Both the position numbers and the translations under genes were made by a program. From Rubricoccus marinus (GTDB lineage: Bacteria > Bacteroidota > Rhodothermia > Rhodothermales > Rubricoccaceae): a stretch of DNA of 64,000 nt. Of the stretch, positions 46,258 to 55,341 are shown piece by piece; within the stretch, counting starts at the first letter, position 1; each line of letters begins with the position of its first letter. The DNA lies in assembly GCF_002257665.1 (NCBI RefSeq), contig NZ_MQWB01000001.1:3855119-3919118 (forward strand), in the 5' to 3' direction. The notes under the pieces are model-generated. The model was not told where the DNA came from. It saw nothing but the letters and a program-made list of their open reading frames with translations, and made no database searches.

Positions 46258-47639
46258 CCGACTTCGACGACCGTTTCGCGGACCGCGTGCGCGAGGCGTT
46301 CGACGCCTACGAGGAGCCCGTGGACGAGGCCGCGTGGGCGCGCACAAAAGCCGCACTCGCCTCTGGCGCCTCCGAGACGGGGCCGGCTGCCGTGCCCGTC
46401 GCCTCTGGCGCCGCACCGCGCCGTGCGGGGGACCGCTCGGCGGCCGCGCAACGCCCGCGTCGCGCGGTCTGGATCGGCGCCGCCGCGCTCGCCGCACTGA
46501 TCCTGGCCGCTGGCGTCTGGACCGCCCGCCCCGGCCTCGCGCCAGAGGCCGAGGCGCCGGCCGTCGCCGTGGCGCAGCAGGAACCGGAGCCCGCGGCGGA
46601 CGACCTCGCGCCAGAGGCCAGCGATTCCACCGAGCCTGCTTTCGCCGATCCTGCGCCCGCCTCTGGCGAGAGCGCTGCGGCGGTGGCGCCAGAGGCCTCG
46701 CGTGCGGCCCGCGGTCTCGCGCCGCGCCGTTCGGCCGCGCCTGTGGCCCCAGGTCCTGTTTCTCCCCGCACCCCAGCGCTTGCTCCTGAGCAGGCGGCCG
46801 GTATGGACGCGTCAGAGGTAGCCGTTGCGCTACCGCTTGTGAGAGAGGGCGCGGACGTGTCGCAAGAGGCCTCGGGCGCGAGACTTTCGCCAGAGGATGA
46901 GGATTTTTCTGTGGTGTCCCTGCCTTCCATCGTTGTCGCAGTGCCCAAGCCGGAGGTAAAAGTGGATCGGCTTGACGGGCCACTCCCTATGCGTCGCGTC
47001 TCGGAGGGGTTGAGCGTGACGGTGGCGTCTACGTCTGCACTCTCCGGCGGACAGTTTGCCGAAGGGCTGGGAGGCTCGGTGGGCGTCGTGCAGGAGTTCG
47101 CCGTCGCCAGAGGCCTCTCCGTCTCGGGCGGCGCACTCGCGGCGTACAACCGCTTCACCGTGGAGCCGAGCGGGAACGCGGCGCCTCTGGCGTTCCGGGA
47201 CATCGCCGCGGACCCCTCGCTCTCGGTGAGCGTGCCGAGCCGGACGGAGTTCTCGACGCTCGCGCTGGAAATTCCGCTGGACGTGGGACTGGACGTGTTC
47301 CGCGCTGCCGGAGGCCGTGTCGGCGTTTCGGCCGGCGTGACCTCGGCGGTCTACCTCGCGCAGACGTTCCGGGAAGAGGGGCGGACGTACTCGGCTGGCG
47401 TGTCCAGCCCGAGCGGCGACGTTGCGACGTTCGAGGCGCAGGCGTACACCGCGAGCGACTCCCCGGGCCCGCTCAGCCGCATAGACCTAGCGCGGCAGCT
47501 CAACCTCGGGCTCCGCTTCACGTCCGACCGCTCGCCTCTGGCGGTGGAGGGCTACACGCGGCTCCCGCTCGGCGGGCTGACGTCGCAGGACCTGGACCTC
47601 ACGACGGTCGGCGTGCGGCTCCGCATCGCGCTCCGCTAG
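46254..47639 (+). CDS. Anti-sigma-like TM protein with C-terminal beta-barrel-like domain, 461 aa
   Basis: The N-terminus (MTDFDDRFADRVREAFDAYEEPVDEAAWARTKAAL, about residues 1-36) resembles the short cytosolic sigma-binding helix region seen in Bacteroidota ECF partners. One transmembrane helix lies at about 73-93. A long Ala/Pro/Glu-rich linker (about 95-215) is strongly built of APEA/ASGE motif units. The last 230 residues alternate like an outer-membrane beta-barrel (SVGVVQEFAVARGLSVSGGALAAYNRF ... LTTVGVRLRIALR). It is coupled to the sigma factor. Function as a regulator that senses envelope state is inferred. Its TAG stop is part of a 22-bp palindrome. Confidence 0.75.
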   Translation: MTDFDDRFADRVREAFDAYEEPVDEAAWARTKAALASGASETGPAAVPVASGAAPRRAGDRSAAAQRPRRAVWIGAAALAALILAAGVWTARPGLAPEAEAPAVAVAQQEPEPAADDLAPEASDSTEPAFADPAPASGESAAAVAPEASRAARGLAPRRSAAPVAPGPVSPRTPALAPEQAAGMDASEVAVALPLVREGADVSQEASGARLSPEDEDFSVVSLPSIVVAVPKPEVKVDRLDGPLPMRRVSEGLSVTVASTSALSGGQFAEGLGGSVGVVQEFAVARGLSVSGGALAAYNRFTVEPSGNAAPLAFRDIAADPSLSVSVPSRTEFSTLALEIPLDVGLDVFRAAGGRVGVSAGVTSAVYLAQTFREEGRTYSAGVSSPSGDVATFEAQAYTASDSPGPLSRIDLARQLNLGLRFTSDRSPLAVEGYTRLPLGGLTSQDLDLTTVGVRLRIALR

Positions 47640-47658
47640 CCTCTGGCGCCAGAGGCTA
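47637..47658. repeat. 22-bp palindrome giving stop codons to both convergent genes
   Basis: TAG, then CCTCTGGCGCCAGAGG, then CTA. The left TAG (47637-47639) stops the plus-strand barrel gene. The right CTA (47656-47658) is the TAG stop of the minus-strand 1158-residue protein. The two coding regions are only 16 bp apart. Probably also a bidirectional termination hairpin. Confidence 0.95.
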
Positions 47659-50600
47659 GAAGTCCACGCCGAAGGAGAAGTACACGCGGTTCTCCCCGAA
47701 CTGGCGACCGTCGAAGGGCCACGCCCAGTCCACGCGGACGGGGTAGCCGAAGACGAGCGTGCGCAAGCCCACACCAGTCCCGATCAGGATGTCGTCGAAC
47801 TCGCGCCGCGCGGGCTCGGTCACGTTGCCCTGCTCGTCGGTCTCGGCCGGGACGTCGCGCCACACGTCCAGCCCGCCAGAGGCGATAAAGCCGGCGTCCA
47901 CGAAGCCGACCGTCTGGATGTTGTACAACGGCGCGAGCGGGATCGGGCCGGGGAGCAGCGCCGCCACGAGCGGCACGCGCGCCTCCAGGTTGGCGAGCGC
48001 GAACGAGTTGCCTTCAGCCTCGGAGTAGCCGTAACCGCGCAGCGGCAAGACGGGCGTCGCGAACATGAAGTCGTCCGGGTTGCGGACGGGCAGGCTGTTA
48101 AACGTGGGGTTGAGCCAGTTCTGCACGCCAGAGGCGTAGAAACGCTGGGGATCTGGGCCCAGCGAGACGCCGGAGCTGGCGCGGAGCGCGAACGCGTAGC
48201 CGGGACCGACGGACCAGTAGCGGCGGGCATCTACGAGCGCCGTCGCAAAGCTCACGTCGGGGCCAGGTGAGCCTGAAACGGACGCGGCGTAGCGCGTGCC
48301 GGAGCGTGGGCCGAGAAAGCCCGGGACGGTCGCATCGCGCGTGTAGGACAGTTGCGGCAGCGCGAAGACACGTCTCCGCGGCTGCGTGCCGATATCCGAA
48401 AGGTCCGCGAGCGAAACGCCGATGATGCCGACTTCGGCGTCCACGCGGCTGAACTTGCTGAGCGGGTAGCTGGCCTCCGCCGTGACGCCGTAGTTGCGGT
48501 AGCGGTAGACGGTCCGGTCGCGGAAGTCCGGGAGCTCTCGTGCGAGGTGGAAGGCGCGCACGCCCCAATCGGTCCGGCCGCGGAGGTTGGCGTAGGAGAG
48601 CAGGTAGTCCGAGTTGCGGAGGTCCAGGACAAGGTTCGTCGCGAGCCCGATGCGGTGCTCCCCGAGCACGTCGGAAAACAGCATCTGCGTCACGCTCTGC
48701 ACGCCGAACACGGTGTCGTAGGCGCCAGCGGCGTACACGATGTCGGGCGAGAAGCGGAGCTTGTAGCGGCGCACGCGGAGACTGCCGTCGGGGTCCAGGT
48801 TGTCCTCTGGCGCGAAAGCGTCCGTCGCCGTCTCGAACTGAGCCTCGGCGGCCTGGTCGAACCCCTCGCCAAAGGTGTAGTCCCGGTAGCTGACCGTCGC
48901 CACGTCGAACGTGTCCGTGCTCGCGATGAGGTCCGGCTCGGGCCTCTGGCGCAGCGAGTCGCGGCGGGCAAGCGTGACCGCGATCAGCGAGTCGATGTTG
49001 GTGCCGATGGGCACGCCGGCGCGGTCGAGAACGTCGGGGTCGAAGTCCGCGAGGTCGGGCATCGGGAAGGCCTCGGGGCGCGTGCCCGGCTCGCGCGGCG
49101 GCCGTCCGTCGGCGGCGTCGCGGAGGATGGGGTTGCGCTCGCGGTTGCTCTGCGCGGCGATCTGGAGCGCGGGCGCGTTCTCGTCCGTCGTGCCCAGGCG
49201 GCGTTGCGCCCAGATCGTCGGCGCGAGCGTTTCGGGCAGGTCCTTGCGCGCCAGAGGCTCGCGGAGCAGGTACACGCTGGGCAGCCCGCGGTCTAGCGCG
49301 AGGACCACCGCGCGCGTGCCGTCGGCGGAGACGCTGAGGTCGGTGAAGCCGGTCTGGACGTTGCTCAGCGGGCGGTGGCCGCCTCCGGGCTCCAGGGCGT
49401 AGAGGTTGGGGACGCCGTTCTCGTCGGAGAGGAAGAGGATGGCCTCGCCAGAGGCCTCTGGCGAGGCGGGAGCGAGGTCCTCTCCGAACACCATGTCGGC
49501 ACCCGAGGCTTCTGGCGCCAGAGGCTCAGGGAGTGGAGCCGCCGCGACGGGCGTCTGCGCGACGCGGGCGTGCGTCTGATCCCAGACCGGATCGCTCGTC
49601 AAGCGCTCGACCCGGCCGGGGCTCGCGACCTCGATGCGGTAGATGTCAAAAGCGCCGCGCCCGAGGGTGCGCGTGTCGAAGGTGCGGCTTTCGGCGCCAG
49701 AGGCGGTGACCTGGCCGGTGACGAGCTGGCCCGCGCGGTCGGAGTGGAAGACGAGGGCCGTCCCATCGGGCGTCCACGCGGGGGCGTGGTCGGCGTAGAG
49801 GTCGCGCGTGAGGTTCGTCGTCTCGCCAGAGGCGATGTCAACGATCCACAGGTCGGAGTGGGCCCCGGCAGTGCCTTCGAAGGCGAGGCGCGCGCCGTCC
49901 GGGCTCCACGCAACGGCCTGGATCGCATCCACGCCGGTCGGCCGTACGATCTCGCTCGCGCCAGAGGCCACGTCGACAAGCGCGATGGCGTCGGTCGCGC
50001 CGCTCTTGACGGCGACGGCGAGGCGCTGCCCGTCGGGGCTCCACGCCATGCCGGGCGTGAGGATGCGCAGGCTCTCAAAGCGCGGGTTGTCCTGCGCGTC
50101 CAGCACCTTTCGCAGGTTGGGCGAGCCGGCGGTCTCGGCCACCATCACATCGAACAGGCCGTCGCTCGTAGCGACGTACGCCACCTTGTCGCCCTGCGGC
50201 GAGAGAACGGGGCTCGCGTGGTAGCCCGCGCCGCCGCGCTCGCGCGTCGCCAGAGGCCGGGCCACGTCGCGGATGGCCTCTCGCGCGGCGACCTCAGGGA
50301 AGTAGACGGCTTTGAGCGTGCGGTGCCAGCGCTCGGAAAGCTCGTTGAGGGACAGGCCTGTGGCCCGGCGCACGGCGCCCGGCACGTTGCGCTGAAGGCG
50401 GACGCGCTCCAGGATCTCGGTGACCTTTTCCTGCCCGTACTCCTCGGCCACGAAGTCCCACACGCCCTGCCCGCCGCGATAGGCGAAGTAGCCGCTGAGG
50501 CGCGGGATGGGCGCGAGGTTGTCCTCCAAGACGGCGTCGCGGAGGTACATGTCCGAGTTGGTATCCCAGCCCTGCGCGCTGTATTCCGCGAGGCCCTCGT

Positions 50601-51132
50601 TGAACCACAACGGAATGGGGAAGCGAAGCCCGCGCTGCAAGAGGCTTTGGACGCTCCCGCCGTAGAACACGTCGTTGACAACCGCGTGGACGAGTTCGTG
50701 GTGGATCACACGCCGGAAGTCCCGCCAATCGCCCGTAAAGGGGATCGCGATGCGGTTCTTGTACAGCTCCGTCACGCCGCCGATGCCCTCGGCGTAGTCC
50801 GGAAGCTGCACCGCGTTCGTGACCGCGAAGTCGTTGTGCGAGGGGTAGACGAGAAAGGTGACGCGCTTGGCGAGGTCGTAGTTGAACGTCTCGGCGACCT
50901 CGCGATAGGCCTCCTCGGCGGCCTCGGCGGTAAACGCCGCGAGCACTTCGCCCGAGCCGGGCGCGTGGTCCCGCTCGAAGAAGTACACGTCGAAGTGCTC
51001 GCTCTGCACGTAGCGCCACGCGGGCGCGTCGTACTGCACGCGGTTCTTGCCGAAGGCGAAGTACTGCGCGCTCGCCTCTGGCGCCAGAGGCACGAGCGCG
51101 GCGAGCGCGAGCAGGGCGAGGCGGCGGAGCAT
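47656..51132 (-). CDS. Peptidase-MA / TolB-propeller / BamA-like barrel protein, 1158 aa
   Basis: Large outer-membrane protein with three parts. The signal peptide MLRRLALLALAALVPLAPEASAQ itself contains the PLAPEA motif. The N-terminal metalloprotease-like domain has HHELVHAVVND (HExxH, near residue 141) and WFNEGLAEYSAQGWD with the third ligand Glu near 183. The middle (about 310-700) has TolB/PD40 propeller repeats such as GMAWSPDGQRLAVAV, AVAWSPDGARLAFEG and APAWTPDGTALVFHSD. The C-terminal 350-400 residues are beta-rich, surface-antigen/Omp85-like, ending EFDDILIGTGVGLRTLVFGYPVRVDWAWPFDG...FSFGVDF with a terminal Phe. Start ATG 51132. Confidence 0.88.
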   Translation of the reverse strand: MLRRLALLALAALVPLAPEASAQYFAFGKNRVQYDAPAWRYVQSEHFDVYFFERDHAPGSGEVLAAFTAEAAEEAYREVAETFNYDLAKRVTFLVYPSHNDFAVTNAVQLPDYAEGIGGVTELYKNRIAIPFTGDWRDFRRVIHHELVHAVVNDVFYGGSVQSLLQRGLRFPIPLWFNEGLAEYSAQGWDTNSDMYLRDAVLEDNLAPIPRLSGYFAYRGGQGVWDFVAEEYGQEKVTEILERVRLQRNVPGAVRRATGLSLNELSERWHRTLKAVYFPEVAAREAIRDVARPLATRERGGAGYHASPVLSPQGDKVAYVATSDGLFDVMVAETAGSPNLRKVLDAQDNPRFESLRILTPGMAWSPDGQRLAVAVKSGATDAIALVDVASGASEIVRPTGVDAIQAVAWSPDGARLAFEGTAGAHSDLWIVDIASGETTNLTRDLYADHAPAWTPDGTALVFHSDRAGQLVTGQVTASGAESRTFDTRTLGRGAFDIYRIEVASPGRVERLTSDPVWDQTHARVAQTPVAAAPLPEPLAPEASGADMVFGEDLAPASPEASGEAILFLSDENGVPNLYALEPGGGHRPLSNVQTGFTDLSVSADGTRAVVLALDRGLPSVYLLREPLARKDLPETLAPTIWAQRRLGTTDENAPALQIAAQSNRERNPILRDAADGRPPREPGTRPEAFPMPDLADFDPDVLDRAGVPIGTNIDSLIAVTLARRDSLRQRPEPDLIASTDTFDVATVSYRDYTFGEGFDQAAEAQFETATDAFAPEDNLDPDGSLRVRRYKLRFSPDIVYAAGAYDTVFGVQSVTQMLFSDVLGEHRIGLATNLVLDLRNSDYLLSYANLRGRTDWGVRAFHLARELPDFRDRTVYRYRNYGVTAEASYPLSKFSRVDAEVGIIGVSLADLSDIGTQPRRRVFALPQLSYTRDATVPGFLGPRSGTRYAASVSGSPGPDVSFATALVDARRYWSVGPGYAFALRASSGVSLGPDPQRFYASGVQNWLNPTFNSLPVRNPDDFMFATPVLPLRGYGYSEAEGNSFALANLEARVPLVAALLPGPIPLAPLYNIQTVGFVDAGFIASGGLDVWRDVPAETDEQGNVTEPARREFDDILIGTGVGLRTLVFGYPVRVDWAWPFDGRQFGENRVYFSFGVDF

Positions 51133-51135
51133 GGC

Positions 51136-51180
51136 GGGGCCAGTAGGCAGTGGGGAGCGGCCAGTGGGGAGCAGGGCTCC
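51136..51180. repeat. CAGTGGGGAG-type degenerate tandem units
   Basis: CCAGTAGGCAGTGGGGAG then CGGCCAGTGGGGAGC just upstream of the 1158-residue protein's start. The same style of unit is inverted at 14478-14515 after the aldehyde dehydrogenase. Reminiscent of short tandemly repeated heptamers. Confidence 0.5.
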
Positions 51181-51342
51181 AGCGCCAGAGGCCTGCTGCA
51201 CGATAGGGTGGGCCCAACGCAGCGGCAAGGCGAATGCGTGCGGCCTTTGGCGCCCAATAGTCCCCCAACGAAAACCGCCTCTGGCGAGATGCCACCGGGC
51301 ACCATCGACAGAGGCGGAGCGAAACGGCGCGGACGCCAGGGA

Positions 51343-52650
51343 CTAGAACCCGCCCTCGAAGGCGTCCAGCGTGGGCATGTCCTCTTCCACGTGCGTCGGC
51401 GGCTCGGCGGGTGCGTAGGCCTCCCAGATTTCCTCGATCGCTCCGGCTAGCTCGGCGAGGTCTTCCTCGGTGTGGAGCGCGGAGAGGCTGATGCGGAAGC
51501 GCTGCTCGCTCGCGGGCACAACAGGCGCCTCCACGTGATTGACGAACAGGCCGCGGTCGTGGAACGCGTGCGCCATCGCGCGCACGTCGGCGCCGAGTGG
51601 GGCGGGGAGCGAGAAGATCGGCGTCACGCCAGAGGCCTCGAAGCCCATGCCCTGGAGCGTCTCGGCAAAGTTCGCCGCGTGGTCCATCAGGCGCGTGTGG
51701 ATCTCGGGCTCGCTCTCCAGCACGTCCAGGCCCGCGATGACGGCGGCGCACACGGCGGAGGAGAGCGACGCGCTGAAGACGTGCGCCCGCGAGAAGTACC
51801 GGAGGTATTCCACGATGTCTCGGTTGGCCGCGATAAAGCCGCCGGAGACCGCGAATGACTTGGAGAACGTGCCGACGATGACGTCCACCTCCTTCGCCAC
51901 GTCGAACATCGCGACGGTCCCGCGGCCGTTCGGCCCGGTCACGCCCGTTCCGTGCGCGTCGTCCACGATGAGCATCGCGTCGTGCTTGGTGCAGGTCTCA
52001 GCCACGCGGTCCAAACGCGCGACGTCTCCCGTCATGGAGTACACGCCCTCCACGCTTACGAACACATCGCGGTAGTCGCCGCGGACCTCGGCGAGCGTGG
52101 CGTCCAGCGCGCGGAGGTCCCGGTGGGGGAACGTGCGGCCCGGCACCTTGCCCAGCTTCAACCCGTCGATAAACGACGCGTGGCTGTGCGCGTCGTAGAC
52201 CGCGAAGTCCTTGGAGGAGGGGAGGGCACTCATCAGGCCGACGTTGGCCGAGTAGCCGGTTCCGTAGAGGAGGGCCGCTTCCTGACCTTCGAGAGCAGCC
52301 AGCCGGTCCTGAAGCTCGCGCTGGAGCGGGCCGTGCCCGTTGAGCGCAGGGGGGCCGCCCACGCCTACTCCATACGTCGCGACCGCCTCCTGCACGCGCT
52401 TGACCACGACCGGGTGCGTCGCGAAGCCGAGGTAGTTGTTCGCGCCGAACATCCGCATCGGCCGGACCTCACCGGAGTAGTCGCGGACGGTGACCTCGCG
52501 GTCGGTTTCGGTCAGGACGTGGCGGTATTGGAGTCCGTCGATGTTTGCCGCGCGGTCTTCTCGGATGCGGTGAGCAAAGGTCGAGGTGCGTTTGGTGACC
52601 CCGTACTGGGTCCGGATGCGAAGCAAATCGCGATACGTCAGGGCGCTCAC
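51343..52650 (-). CDS. Alpha-oxoamine synthase family PLP enzyme, 435 aa
   Basis: Aminotransferase-fold enzyme joining an amino acid to an acyl-CoA, as in 8-amino-7-oxononanoate synthase, 2-amino-3-ketobutyrate ligase or serine palmitoyltransferase. Start GTG 52650 (VSALTYRDLLRIRTQYG). Motifs are NNYLGFATHP (about residues 70-79), DAHSHASFIDG (about 152), VSVEGVYSMTGDVARL (about 195), VDDAHGTGVTG with PLP Asp/His near 226, and the Schiff-base Lys in VGTFSKSFAVSGGF near 257. The N-terminal 45-residue extension and acidic C-terminal tail resemble the serine-palmitoyltransferase-like branch in Bacteroidota. Exact substrate uncertain. Confidence 0.88.
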   Translation of the reverse strand: MSALTYRDLLRIRTQYGVTKRTSTFAHRIREDRAANIDGLQYRHVLTETDREVTVRDYSGEVRPMRMFGANNYLGFATHPVVVKRVQEAVATYGVGVGGPPALNGHGPLQRELQDRLAALEGQEAALLYGTGYSANVGLMSALPSSKDFAVYDAHSHASFIDGLKLGKVPGRTFPHRDLRALDATLAEVRGDYRDVFVSVEGVYSMTGDVARLDRVAETCTKHDAMLIVDDAHGTGVTGPNGRGTVAMFDVAKEVDVIVGTFSKSFAVSGGFIAANRDIVEYLRYFSRAHVFSASLSSAVCAAVIAGLDVLESEPEIHTRLMDHAANFAETLQGMGFEASGVTPIFSLPAPLGADVRAMAHAFHDRGLFVNHVEAPVVPASEQRFRISLSALHTEEDLAELAGAIEEIWEAYAPAEPPTHVEEDMPTLDAFEGGF

Positions 52651-52900
52651 GGCGTGGTGTGGTGGGAATAGGGAGACGCTTCTGTATGCCCGGAAGGCCA
52701 ATCAAAGCATCCGTAATGGCTTCGCTTCGTTGCGCAGCAGTTCTGCGGCAGCAATGCTCGGAGGCGCTCATGCGTCGCCTCCCTCGAGCCGCCCAACGAC
52801 GGCTCAGCCAATCTTAAGCGCGGACACTTCGGGTGCCCCCTAAGCAAACACATTTTGACGCAAGCGGCATGTAATACACATCCACAACCGTCATATTTCT

Positions 52901-54229
52901 TCACCCAGCCTCCCTAATCCACCTGCCCAAGTCTTTAAAAGATGCCTTTTTGCCTGTCATCAAGATTCCCACGCGGTAGATCCGCGCCGCGAGCCACACC
53001 GCCCCGACAAAGCTTACGCCGAGCAGTGCCAGTGACGCGAGGACCTGCCACAGCGGGACGTCCGTGACCGCCATCCGAACCACCATAAGAATGGGCGAGG
53101 AGAGCGGGAACAGCGAGAGCGCCACCGCCAGAGGCGCCTCCGGCTGGTCCACCACGTAGGGCAGGAAGAGCAGCGGCACGATGATGGGGATGATGACCGG
53201 CACCTGGAGGCTCTGGGCGTCGGCCTCCGTGTCCACCATGCTGCCGACGGCCGCGAACAGGCTCGCGAAGAGGAGGTAGCCGCCGAGGAAGAAGAGCACG
53301 AACGCGACGAGGAGCCCCGGCGAGAGCACGGCCGCGATCGCAGCCGGGTCGAACGGGGCCTCTGGCGCGGCGGCGATCCCGCCGGCCGGCATCGCGCCCG
53401 TGGGGGACGCGCCAGAGGCGACGGCCTCGGGCCCGAGCACGAGGGCGAGGAGCGGTCCGGCAGCAGCGCTGATTCCGGCTAGGAGGACGCCCCACGAGAT
53501 CAGCTGCACAAGCCCGACCGCGCCGATACCGACCACCTTGCCCATGAGGAGGTCGAACGGGCGCACGCTGGAGATCACGACCTCGACGATGCGGTTGGTC
53601 TTCTCCTCGATCACGCCGCGCATTACCATCGCGCCGTAAAGCAGGACGGCGACGTACACGAGCAGCCCGAGCACGTTAGCAATGAGGAAACCGATCTCGG
53701 CGCCGCCCGCGGCGTCCCCGGCGTCGCTTACGGTCACGAAGTCCAGCCGCGTGGGCGCGTCCAGCACGTCGAGCACGGCCTCTGGCGCGCCGGCGATCCG
53801 GGCGCGCTCGGCGCGGACGGCGCTGCGGACGGAGCCGCGGAGCTCGGCTTGGAGCGTGAGCCCGCCGCCAGAGGTGGAGAGGTAGCGCGCCGAGGCCTCG
53901 CCGGTCAGCAGCCCTTCGGGGAGGATGAGCAGCGCCGCGAGGTCACCGCGGAGGACGCGGGCGCGCAGACTGTCCTCTGGCGCCTCGGTGCGCGAGAAGA
54001 CCACGCCCTCCGGTGCGTCCGCGCTGAGGGCTTCCGCGAGCCGGTTGGTGCCGTCAATGACGGCTACCTCGCGCGCCTCGTCCGGGCCGTCCGCGAACGC
54101 GATGGCGACAACGGGCACGATGACGACGGCCAGCATGAGGACGGGCGCGAGGACCGTCGTGGCGGCAAACCACTTGGAGCGCACGCGGCGCAAAAACTCG
54201 CTGCGGGCGACGAGAGCAATCGGGGACAT
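52901..54229 (-). CDS. ABC-2 type exporter permease (NatB-like), 442 aa
   Basis: Membrane subunit of an ABC exporter. A first transmembrane helix at about residues 20-48 is followed by a roughly 130-residue extracytoplasmic domain. Five more helices come after it (about 180-205, 222-250, 290-325, 340-360 and 395-415). The MSPIALVARSEFLRRVRSKWF start is typical of NatB-like permeases. An FDPAAIAAVLSPGLLVAFVLFFLGGYLLFASLFAAVGSMVDTEADAQSLQVPVIIP region is the ABC-2 signature stretch. The ATPase gene lies 75 bp upstream in the same direction. Substrate unknown; NatAB exports Na+. Confidence 0.9.
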   Translation of the reverse strand: MSPIALVARSEFLRRVRSKWFAATTVLAPVLMLAVVIVPVVAIAFADGPDEAREVAVIDGTNRLAEALSADAPEGVVFSRTEAPEDSLRARVLRGDLAALLILPEGLLTGEASARYLSTSGGGLTLQAELRGSVRSAVRAERARIAGAPEAVLDVLDAPTRLDFVTVSDAGDAAGGAEIGFLIANVLGLLVYVAVLLYGAMVMRGVIEEKTNRIVEVVISSVRPFDLLMGKVVGIGAVGLVQLISWGVLLAGISAAAGPLLALVLGPEAVASGASPTGAMPAGGIAAAPEAPFDPAAIAAVLSPGLLVAFVLFFLGGYLLFASLFAAVGSMVDTEADAQSLQVPVIIPIIVPLLFLPYVVDQPEAPLAVALSLFPLSSPILMVVRMAVTDVPLWQVLASLALLGVSFVGAVWLAARIYRVGILMTGKKASFKDLGRWIREAG

Positions 54230-54304
54230 CTCAAAAGGGGAAAGGCCTCTGGCGAGGGCGCGTGGGGCGTCGCCGTGAGCGCCAGAGGCGAGCAGGGAGC
54301 CGCC

Positions 54305-55234
54305 TCAGGCGGCGGGAGCGTTGTCCATGCCGCCAACGGCCTGGCGGAAGATCTCCGCCAGAGGCGGCTCGTGGAGCTCGAAGCGGTCCACGTCGGCGGA
54401 GCCGTCGAGCGCGGCGCGTAGCACGTCGCTGGGGGCCGTGCCGCTGGCGAGGCGCAGCATGGCGGCGGAGTGCGTGCGCGAGAGAACGCTAACGGCGCCA
54501 GAGGCCGAGAGCGCGTCTAGAAAGGCGCCGTCGCCGTCCCAGTGCAACGAGGCGGTGTCCTTGCCGAACTGCCGCTTGACATCGCGCAGCGAGCCAGAGA
54601 GGAGCACGCGGCCTCTGGCGATCAGGCAGAGGTCGTCACAGAGCTGCTCCACCTGCTCCATGCGGTGACTCGCGAACAGAACCGTCCGGCCGTCCGAGCG
54701 AAGCTCGGCGACGGTCTCCTGGAGAAGGTCGGCGTTGATGGGGTCGAGCCCACTAAACGGCTCGTCGAGGATGACGAGGTCCGGGCCGTGCATGACCGTC
54801 GCGACGAACTGGACCTTTTGCTGCATCCCCTTGGAGAGCTCCTCCACCTTTTTGCCATACCAACTGGCCGCGTCGAAGCGCTCCAGCCACTCGCGGGCGG
54901 AGCGCTCGGCGTCCCCCGCGCTCATGCCTTTAAGCCGCGCGAGGTAGACGAGCTGCTCGCCGACCTTCATCTTGCGGTACAGGCCGCGCTCCTCGGGGAG
55001 GTAGCCCATCCGCTTCTGCGTGGCGGCGCTGACGGGCTCGCCGCCGAGCGTCACGGTCCCGGAGTCCGGCGACGTGATGTGCGCGATCATCCGGATCGTC
55101 GAGGTCTTGCCCGCCCCGTTGGGGCCGAGCAGCCCGAAGAGCCGGCCCGGCTCGGCGGTGAATGAGACGCCGTCAACGGCCAGCGTTTGACCGTAGCGTT
55201 TGGTCACGTTTTCGAGACGCAGCACGGGGTCCAT
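54305..55234 (-). CDS. ABC exporter ATP-binding subunit (NatA-like), 309 aa
   Basis: ATPase partner of the downstream permease. Walker A LLGPNGAGKTSTIRMI (about residues 34-49), Q-loop region RMGYLPEERGLYRKM (about 75-89), signature VEELSKGMQQKVQF (about 130-143), Walker B DLVILDEPFSGLDP (about 152-165) and switch His in LFASHRMEQ (about 186). The C-terminal 80-residue extension after residue 225 is the usual DUF4162-like tail of drug or Na+ exporters. First gene of a two-gene operon. Confidence 0.93.
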   Translation of the reverse strand: MDPVLRLENVTKRYGQTLAVDGVSFTAEPGRLFGLLGPNGAGKTSTIRMIAHITSPDSGTVTLGGEPVSAATQKRMGYLPEERGLYRKMKVGEQLVYLARLKGMSAGDAERSAREWLERFDAASWYGKKVEELSKGMQQKVQFVATVMHGPDLVILDEPFSGLDPINADLLQETVAELRSDGRTVLFASHRMEQVEQLCDDLCLIARGRVLLSGSLRDVKRQFGKDTASLHWDGDGAFLDALSASGAVSVLSRTHSAAMLRLASGTAPSDVLRAALDGSADVDRFELHEPPLAEIFRQAVGGMDNAPAA

Positions 55235-55341
55235 TTAAGATTGGGGGAGGCGAGGAACGGTCTGGGGCGTACGGTTTCCAACCTCTGGCGCGCACGCCAG
55301 AGGCCCCGCAAGCTAGCGGCGCCTCCCTTTCCCCTCCCGTC

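Noticed and set aside
52647-52904. 85-codon Cys-rich ORF between the oxoamine synthase and ABC permease genes
   Set aside because: It overlaps the synthase start, has no recognisable pattern, and lies in an A+T-richer spacer more likely to hold the promoter.
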